Shown here: piece after piece, positions 6,114 to 9,788 of the stretch
Layout of the letters: each line of letters starts with the position of its first letter
How positions within the stretch are numbered: position 1 is the first letter of the stretch
Assembly: GCA_028694875.1 (NCBI GenBank)
Contig: JAQVKB010000023.1
Span: 1 to 9,788, forward strand
Direction: 5' to 3'
DNA length: 9,788 nt
Source of the DNA: Candidatus Izemoplasmatales bacterium
GTDB taxonomy: Bacteria > Bacillota_I > Bacilli_A > Izemoplasmatales > Hujiaoplasmataceae
Program-made: the position numbers and the translations under genes
Notes under the pieces: generated by a model
What the model was told of the DNA's origin: nothing
Seen by the model: only the letters and a program-made list of their open reading frames with translations
The model's database searches: none

Positions 6114-7601
6114 TTACAAATAGATTTCAGAGTATTTGTTCTTTAAATACTCGACATAGTACTTGGCGTCAAAGGGCTCTCCAGTCACTTCCAAGAGAAG
6201 TTCCTTCGGCGATTTGGTGCCGCCATACTTATGGATTTTTTCTTTCAACCACGCATTGATTTCGGATATCTTGTTTTCTCGAACGAGTTGATCGACATCC
6301 AAATCTTTTTTCATGGCATGATAGAACTGCGCCGCATAGGCGCTACCTAGCGCATAGGTTGGGAAGTAGCCGAACATACCGCCGCTCCAGTGAACATCTT
6401 GTAAAACGCCTTCCGCATCGTTTTTGGGTGTGATTCCCAAATACTCTTCGATTTTGGCATTCCACACCTTAGGAAGATCGTCGACACTAATTTCATCGTG
6501 GAATAACATCCGTTCGATGTCATATCGCAACATGATATGCAAAGGATATGTCAGTTCATCCGCTTCGACGCGGATCAAGGACGCTTCGACATAGTTCGCC
6601 GCTTTGTGGAATGTCTCAAGCGAAGTATCGCCAAGCTCTTCTTTGAAGATTTCTTGAAGCGTCGGATAATGTGTTTCCCAAAACGCTTTGGAACGACCAA
6701 TGACATTCTCATAGAATCTGGATTGCGATTCATGAATCCCCATCGAGGTTCCACCGGAGAGCATCGTATCGTCAAAATCCGTCGAGATTTGTTGCTCATA
6801 GGTCGCATGACCAAGTTCGTGGATGGCCGCAAAGATGGAAGAGAAGACATAATCTTCTAAATATCTCGTGGTGAAACGAACATCTTCTGGGGAAGTATTC
6901 CATGTGAAGGGATGAACGCTTTTCTTCATCAAACCACGACTACGGTCAAACGATAGCACATCCATCAATTTGTCGCAGAAAACTTCTTGTTTCTTCTTGT
7001 CGAAGTGTCTCGACATAAACGGTGGAATTTCCTTTTTGACGGCGAGGACTTGTTTGACGAAAGGAACGAGATCTTTTTTGAGGGTATCAAAGAAGGCGTC
7101 ATATTCCTTCATTGACATGCCTTCTTCAAATTCATCGAGAAGAATGTCATAGGGATCTTTGTCCAAGCCATAATAATGGACGAATTTCTTTTGGAACGAG
7201 ATGATTTTCGCGAGCACATCTTTGAAGGACGCGTAATCATCCTTTTCTTTGGCTTCTTCCCAAACCGACTCCGAGAGTTGCATGAGTTTTTGATACTCAA
7301 TGTATTCTTCCTCGGGGATCTTGACGATCTTATCGAGTTCTTTTTTGACTTTCTCGATTTCACGTTTGGTGAGAGGATCCAAGGTTTCTTTGGCGTCAAA
7401 CAAAGCATTGACGACGTCCAAAGTCTCTTTTCCGGTTTGTAAACGGAAGAGTTCTCCGCTGAGGATGCCCATCATTTCCGCGCGTCTTGCGAAGGACTTG
7501 CGTGGGGCTTCGGTCGCGCTATCCCAGCCAACAATACCCATGACATAGGAATACGCTTTGATCTTCTTCGTAATTTCTCTAAATTTTGCGAGTTGGTCCA
7601 A
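6114..7601 (-). CDS. M32-family metallocarboxypeptidase (thermostable carboxypeptidase 1 type)
   Basis: Zinc carboxypeptidase that removes C-terminal residues from peptides; cytosolic, nearly all helical. With the TTG start the product is 495 aa, the usual M32 size. Diagnostic motifs are HPF (230-232), the zinc site HELGHATYEQ (261-270) with the general-base Glu262, GIHESQSRFYEN (288-299) with the third zinc ligand Glu291, RVEADELTYPLHI (344-356), and the C-terminal DVHWSGGMFGYFPTY stretch. The start is not obvious: the first in-frame start, GTG at 7610, has its first G inside the Shine-Dalgarno AAGGAG (7610-7615), which makes it unlikely. TTG at 7601 lies 8 nt from that site, so I use it. 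It follows the HAAS-DUF4097 gene by 40 nt with no hairpin between, so it is probably the last gene of the PadR operon, although a weak internal promoter is not excluded. Confidence 0.93.
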   Translation of the reverse strand: MDQLAKFREITKKIKAYSYVMGIVGWDSATEAPRKSFARRAEMMGILSGELFRLQTGKETLDVVNALFDAKETLDPLTKREIEKVKKELDKIVKIPEEEYIEYQKLMQLSESVWEEAKEKDDYASFKDVLAKIISFQKKFVHYYGLDKDPYDILLDEFEEGMSMKEYDAFFDTLKKDLVPFVKQVLAVKKEIPPFMSRHFDKKKQEVFCDKLMDVLSFDRSRGLMKKSVHPFTWNTSPEDVRFTTRYLEDYVFSSIFAAIHELGHATYEQQISTDFDDTMLSGGTSMGIHESQSRFYENVIGRSKAFWETHYPTLQEIFKEELGDTSLETFHKAANYVEASLIRVEADELTYPLHIMLRYDIERMLFHDEISVDDLPKVWNAKIEEYLGITPKNDAEGVLQDVHWSGGMFGYFPTYALGSAYAAQFYHAMKKDLDVDQLVRENKISEINAWLKEKIHKYGGTKSPKELLLEVTGEPFDAKYYVEYLKNKYSEIYL

Positions 7602-7609
7602 TGGTATCA

Positions 7610-7615
7610 CTCCTT
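7610..7615 (-). promoter_or_regulatory. Ribosome binding site deciding the TTG start of the M32 gene
   Basis: AAGGAG on the minus strand ends on the first base of the in-frame GTG (7610) and stands 8 nt from the TTG at 7601. The spacing favours initiation at TTG. Confidence 0.65.
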
Positions 7616-7641
7616 ATGATTCTATTCTATCACAAGAGCGG

Positions 7642-8598
7642 TTATACGTTCACGATTTTGATGGAGCCGGAAAGACTTTTCCGTTCTATGATCTCAATAT
7701 GACTGGTTCGATTTTTGTTCACAATCGAAATATCGCCAGAAATGGAGTGCAAACGAATTCGCTTGGGATAGAACTCTTGTCCAGAGACATCGCCTGAAAC
7801 GGTTTTGAAGGCGCACTCTTCACAAGAAGAGTTCGTCACGGTGAAATCCCCGCTGACATTGTTCACAAACAGGTCTCCCGATAACACCATTTTGTCGATT
7901 TTGACATCCCCAGATACGGAAGACATCGACGATGAGTTCGCGATGATGGTTTGAATCTTGACGTCGCCATTGACAGAATCCATTTTGAAGGTATCCAAAT
8001 CGAGCGAAGACAACTGGACATCGCCATTGGTGCTTTTCATCTCAAAACGGCCGCCACGAATGGAATCCACTGAAACGTCTCCCGAAACCGACACCAAATT
8101 CATGTTTTTGATGAAGACATTCGGGATTCGGAAAAGAAACTCTGGCGATGAACCGAAATGCAATGTGAACCCTTTGATTTTGGACTTCATTTCCGCTTGG
8201 AAGGACCCGTTTTGGAAGGTAAATCGAAAATCATCAGGGTTGTATCTTCCTTTGACCAAAACTTCGATTTGATTCCCATCGGTACGCTCTACCGTGTAAT
8301 CATCGTTGACGAGTTTGATTTCGACATTGATTTCTTCTTGGTCGATGTTGAAAGTAGAAACCGTCTTAAAATCTTTGGCATCTTCGATTTTGGGTTCTTC
8401 TTTCATGCCCATTTCTTTGAGATCCGCCGCAACCGCGTCGGGAGAACCAAATTTGGATTCAATGGCATCTTCCGAAAGACCTTCTTCGATGGCGGATTCG
8501 ATCATTTCCGAATGATCGGCGAGAATTTCATCGATCTCTGCTTGAGAGAATCCTTTACTCTTTAATGCGTTGGCTAATTCGTTCAAATACTTCTTCAC
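7642..8598 (-). CDS. HAAS/DUF1700-like domain fused to a DUF4097 beta-helix
   Basis: The 318-aa protein joins two modules. Residues 1-65 are a compact helical domain beginning MKKYLNELANALKSKGF, with FGSPDAVAADL at 50-60; this is the pattern of the HAAS/DUF1700 domain that typically accompanies PadR repressors. Residues about 78-318 form a DUF4097-type (LiaG-like) right-handed beta-helix with a ladder of SGD/NGD motifs. Members often place a membrane segment between the modules. Here the linker (66-80) is charged and there is no signal peptide or hydrophobic helix, so the protein looks cytosolic. The start is GTG at 8598 with AGGGGG 8 nt upstream. The gene overlaps the end of the padR gene by 44 nt in another frame, which implies tight coupling. 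I infer that it senses or transmits an envelope or stress signal to the PadR protein. No enzymatic residues are evident. Confidence 0.88.
   Translation of the reverse strand: MKKYLNELANALKSKGFSQAEIDEILADHSEMIESAIEEGLSEDAIESKFGSPDAVAADLKEMGMKEEPKIEDAKDFKTVSTFNIDQEEINVEIKLVNDDYTVERTDGNQIEVLVKGRYNPDDFRFTFQNGSFQAEMKSKIKGFTLHFGSSPEFLFRIPNVFIKNMNLVSVSGDVSVDSIRGGRFEMKSTNGDVQLSSLDLDTFKMDSVNGDVKIQTIIANSSSMSSVSGDVKIDKMVLSGDLFVNNVSGDFTVTNSSCEECAFKTVSGDVSGQEFYPKRIRLHSISGDISIVNKNRTSHIEIIERKSLSGSIKIVNV
7663..8088 (-). repeat. Coding repeats: SGD ladder with 19-residue period
   Basis: Within the DUF4097 part the tripeptide SGD or NGD recurs with Ser/Asn at residues 172, 191, 210, 229, 249, 268 and 287, a step of 19 or 20. 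One extra copy sits at 240 and a degenerate SGS at 310. Each unit ends in a short V-x-V/I strand, as expected of one coil of a beta-helix. At DNA level the copies have diverged, so this is an old protein repeat and not a recent tandem duplication. Confidence 0.85.
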
Positions 8599-8917
8599 TT
8601 TTCTTTCCCCCTTGGTTCAGAATTTGATAGACTCCGCCAATGAATTGATCCCATTCATCGCGAAGTTCTTTGTATTGCTTAAGTCCTTTTTGTGTCAGTC
8701 GGTAATACTTGCGTGGAGCACCTAGCTCCGATTCTTCGAGATACGTCGTAAAACATCCGTCCATCGTCAAACGTCTCAGAATCGGATAAATCGTGTTTTC
8801 GTTGACATCGAGATACTGACTGATCTCGTTGATGACAAGATAACCGTATTTATCTTCTTCCAACAGCGCCGTGAGGACACAAAGTTCAATGATGCCGCGT
8901 TTGAATTGTGCGTTCAT
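8555..8917 (-). CDS. PadR-family transcriptional repressor
   Basis: A 120-aa winged-helix DNA-binding protein of the PadR family (small subfamily with a short C-terminal dimerisation helix). Visible features are FKRGIIELCVLTALL at 5-19 (helix 1), YGYLVINEIS at 24-33, the recognition region NENTIYPILRRL at 39-50, and the wing around GAPRKYYRLTQKG at 65-77. A final helix (about 78-100, EWDQFIGGVYQIL) should mediate dimerisation. The ATG at 8917 has GGAGG about 7 nt upstream; a longer in-frame ATG at 8965 would start within the promoter and is rejected. It is the first gene of an operon with the HAAS-DUF4097 protein and probably the M32 peptidase. Overlapping dyads in its promoter suggest autorepression. 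The effector is unknown; PadR repressors in such operons usually respond to envelope stress or toxic compounds. Confidence 0.95.
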   Translation of the reverse strand: MNAQFKRGIIELCVLTALLEEDKYGYLVINEISQYLDVNENTIYPILRRLTMDGCFTTYLEESELGAPRKYYRLTQKGLKQYKELRDEWDQFIGGVYQILNQGGKKSEEVFERISQRIKE

Positions 8918-8936
8918 ATCATCCCTCCTCAACACC

Positions 8937-8965
8937 ATTGTAACACAGTACTGTGCGGCACACAA
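8937..8965 (-). promoter_or_regulatory. Promoter of the PadR operon
   Basis: Minus strand TTGTGT (8960-8965), 17-nt spacer, TACAAT (8937-8942), with TGN just before the -10 (TGTTACAAT). An A/T tract immediately upstream (8966-8984), shared with the HTH-gene terminator, could act as an UP element. Transcription would start near 8930, about 13 nt before the ATG. Confidence 0.8.
8944..8962. promoter_or_regulatory. Probable PadR operator: two overlapping perfect dyads
   Basis: Plus strand CACAGTACTGTG (8944-8955) is a perfect 12-bp palindrome, and TGTGCGGCACA (8952-8962) is a second, 11-bp palindrome with one central base. They share the TGTG half-site at 8952-8955, giving CACA-N4-TGTG-N3-CACA across the spacer and into the -35 hexamer. 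A bound dimer would block RNA polymerase. Assignment to PadR is inferred from position and dyad symmetry. Confidence 0.65.
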
Positions 8966-8976
8966 TACCTATTTTT

Positions 8977-9012
8977 AAAAAAAGAAAATGGAAATCATTG
9001 GATTTCCACTTT
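8977..9012 (-). terminator. Terminator of the HTH gene, overlapping its stop codon
   Basis: On the minus strand AAAGTGGAAATC - CAAT - GATTTCCATTTT forms a 12-bp stem with one G-U pair, followed by C and seven T. The 5' arm and loop encode the last residues of the HTH protein and the stop codon TGA falls at the loop/3'-arm junction. It separates the toxin/HTH module from the PadR operon. Confidence 0.88.
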
Positions 9013-9645
9013 GGGCTCGAGCAAATCTTCAATGCGACAATGGAGCACTTTGGACATCCGCGATAAGGAGATTCCTTGCGCCTTAGAAATGTCGTTATGC
9101 CGTTGTTCATACATCTGTATACTTCGGAGGTGCACACCAGATTGTTGAGCGAGTTGTTCTTGTGTTAAGTGACAATGATGGCGAAACTTCGCCAATTGTG
9201 TCTCCGAAGAACGGAGTTTTTCCGAGAGGGATAGCATCATGGAAGAGGTGTCCATTTCATGGAAGGGATGATACATCTCGAGGAGAGCTTCCATCGGAAA
9301 TATTTGAGGAACTCGATCGAGAGAGATTGAAAACCACCTTGTGATTTCGCACATCATCCATCCCAGCCAATAGAATTCACTTCGCGTATCTTGAACTTGG
9401 ATTTCATCGCTCCAATACGCACCATAAATTTCATGATAAAACCGCAATGCGAGCTCGATACCTGACATTCCAAACACCGCATATGGAGACCCACTTACAA
9501 AATCTTGACCGATTTGAGAGGTCAAAAAAAGAGGAATAAAGGTGTCAAAGTCCAATTGGATGTCAACAATCGCAAATTCCATCGCTTCGGCAAAATGCCT
9601 TTGAAAGACGTCAAAATCTGATTTTGGGTATTCGAACATCATCAT
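8995..9645 (-). CDS. C-terminal XRE HTH protein, probable antitoxin/regulator of a DUF3990-like module
   Basis: A 216-aa protein. Residues about 8-135 form a helical N-terminal domain with the stretch SGSPYAVFGMSGIELA at 51-66 and an aromatic-rich FYWLGWMMCEITRWF at 91-105. Residues about 149-210 are a Cro/C1-type HTH: LTQEQLAQQSGVHLRSIQMY at 160-179, then YEQRHNDISKAQ and a closing V-L-x-C-R-I-E-D-L-L. I recognise this layout, from memory, as that of HTH proteins found beside DUF3990 genes in Firmicutes, which fits the partial gene upstream. The start is the first of three tandem ATGs at 9645, supported by GAGGAG 7 nt upstream; an upstream in-frame TTG at 9750 lacks such a site and would overlap the neighbour for its whole length. 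It overlaps the upstream gene by 35 nt. DNA binding and neutralisation of the partner are inferred. Confidence 0.85.
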   Translation of the reverse strand: MMMFEYPKSDFDVFQRHFAEAMEFAIVDIQLDFDTFIPLFLTSQIGQDFVSGSPYAVFGMSGIELALRFYHEIYGAYWSDEIQVQDTRSEFYWLGWMMCEITRWFSISLDRVPQIFPMEALLEMYHPFHEMDTSSMMLSLSEKLRSSETQLAKFRHHCHLTQEQLAQQSGVHLRSIQMYEQRHNDISKAQGISLSRMSKVLHCRIEDLLEPKVEIQ

Positions 9646-9788
9646 TTTTGATCTCCTCTCGCAAGATATCTCGGATATATAGTCCTGAGAGCGTTTGATT
9701 TCTTCGAATGTTCTGATATTCAAGTCGGGCGGTTTCATCTCGAGAGACAAACTTGGGAAAATAGTTGTGTCGGTCCACTGGATATGCA
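9611..9788 (-). CDS. C-terminal end of a DUF3990-like protein (putative ADP-ribosyltransferase-like toxin), cut by right edge
   Basis: A minus-strand frame enters from the right edge and ends at TGA (9613-9611) after 58 codons. It reads YPVDRHNYFPKFVSRDETAR, continues with a Tyr- and Arg-rich helix (EYQNIRRN), then LYIRDILREE and a basic tail. The Y/F-P-K-x-x-x-R-D-x-x-A-R-x-x-Y pattern followed by I-x-D-I-L-R-E-E matches my recollection of the C-terminus of DUF3990 proteins, which have been linked to the ADP-ribosyltransferase fold. The catalytic part lies outside the window. It overlaps the start of the HTH gene by 35 nt in another frame, and that gene's Shine-Dalgarno sits inside it, so the two are almost certainly co-expressed. 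That the frame is coding is supported by the absence of stops, the family-like pattern and the overlap; the family name remains a recall-based call. Confidence 0.65.
   Translation of the reverse strand, partial: AYPVDRHNYFPKFVSRDETARLEYQNIRRNQTLSGLYIRDILREEIKNDDVRIPKIRF
9653..9658 (-). promoter_or_regulatory. Ribosome binding site of the HTH gene inside the upstream toxin-like gene
   Basis: GAGGAG, 7 nt before the ATG at 9645, encodes two Glu codons of the upstream frame. It fixes the HTH start and couples its translation to the upstream gene. Confidence 0.75.

Noticed and set aside
8158..8565. 135-codon plus-strand open frame rich in Phe and Asp
   Set aside because: Mirror of the HAAS-DUF4097 gene; the Phe/Asp richness is simply the complement of Lys/Glu and Ile/Val codons.
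8918..8965. Longer PadR start at 8965
   Set aside because: The added codons cover the -10 and operator; the ATG at 8917 has a strong ribosome site and gives the family-typical N-terminus.
9646..9750. Longer HTH protein from a TTG at 9750
   Set aside because: It would overlap the upstream toxin-like frame throughout and lacks a ribosome site, unlike the ATG at 9645.
1..9788. Mycoplasma-type code (TGA as tryptophan)
   Set aside because: TGA ends the HTH and toxin-like frames exactly where a terminator or an overlapping start is expected, and Trp is TGG in all genes.
1..9788. CRISPR array, IS element, tRNA or rRNA
   Set aside because: No spaced direct repeats, transposase-like frame with terminal inverted repeats, cloverleaf or conserved rRNA stretch was seen.

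Overview
The window looks like a chromosomal segment of a low-GC Gram-positive (Firmicutes/Bacillota or related wall-less lineage). Shine-Dalgarno sites are strong (AGGAGG-like, 6-9 nt before the start), promoters are sigma-A-like, and the class II aldolase, PadR and DUF4097 proteins are of Firmicutes type. Two reading frames (the HTH gene and its upstream partner) end in TGA and tryptophan is read from TGG. This argues for the standard bacterial code and against the Mycoplasma code. I cannot name the genus.

Layout, left to right. All genes are on the minus strand except one. (1) 1-423: start of an unrecognised helical, acidic protein that runs off the left edge. (2) 490-1356: class II fructose-bisphosphate aldolase with its own promoter and terminator. 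(3) 1636-3195, plus strand: an ECF-type sigma factor with a very long (about 350 aa) C-terminal extension that seems to contain two related winged-helix-like units. (4) 5986 down to 3271: the tldD-tldE metalloprotease pair, one base apart. (5) 8917 down to 6114: a three-gene unit of a PadR-type repressor, a protein with an N-terminal HAAS/DUF1700-like helical domain and an SGD-ladder DUF4097 beta-helix, and an M32 metallocarboxypeptidase. (6) 9788 down to 8995: the last ~58 codons of a protein resembling the C-terminus of DUF3990 (putative ADP-ribosyltransferase-like toxin), overlapping a gene for a protein with a C-terminal XRE HTH. This is probably a toxin-antitoxin-like pair cut by the right edge.

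How they work together. The PadR promoter carries two overlapping perfect dyads exactly in the -35/-10 region, so PadR probably represses its own operon. The HAAS-DUF4097 protein is a likely signalling partner, and the M32 peptidase, 40 nt downstream with no terminator between, is probably co-regulated. The M32 gene and tldD/tldE form a run of peptidase genes but are separated by a hairpin and a new promoter. The sigma factor stands alone and has no recognisable anti-sigma gene beside it, so its own C-terminal extension is the obvious candidate for control.

Most worth a second look: the long-tailed sigma factor, the edge-truncated toxin/HTH pair, the double dyad in the PadR promoter, and the apparently soluble HAAS-DUF4097 protein. 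I see no rRNA, tRNA, CRISPR array, insertion sequence or riboswitch. No stretch over 300 bases lacks a gene; the longest gap (1357-1635) holds the divergent promoters.
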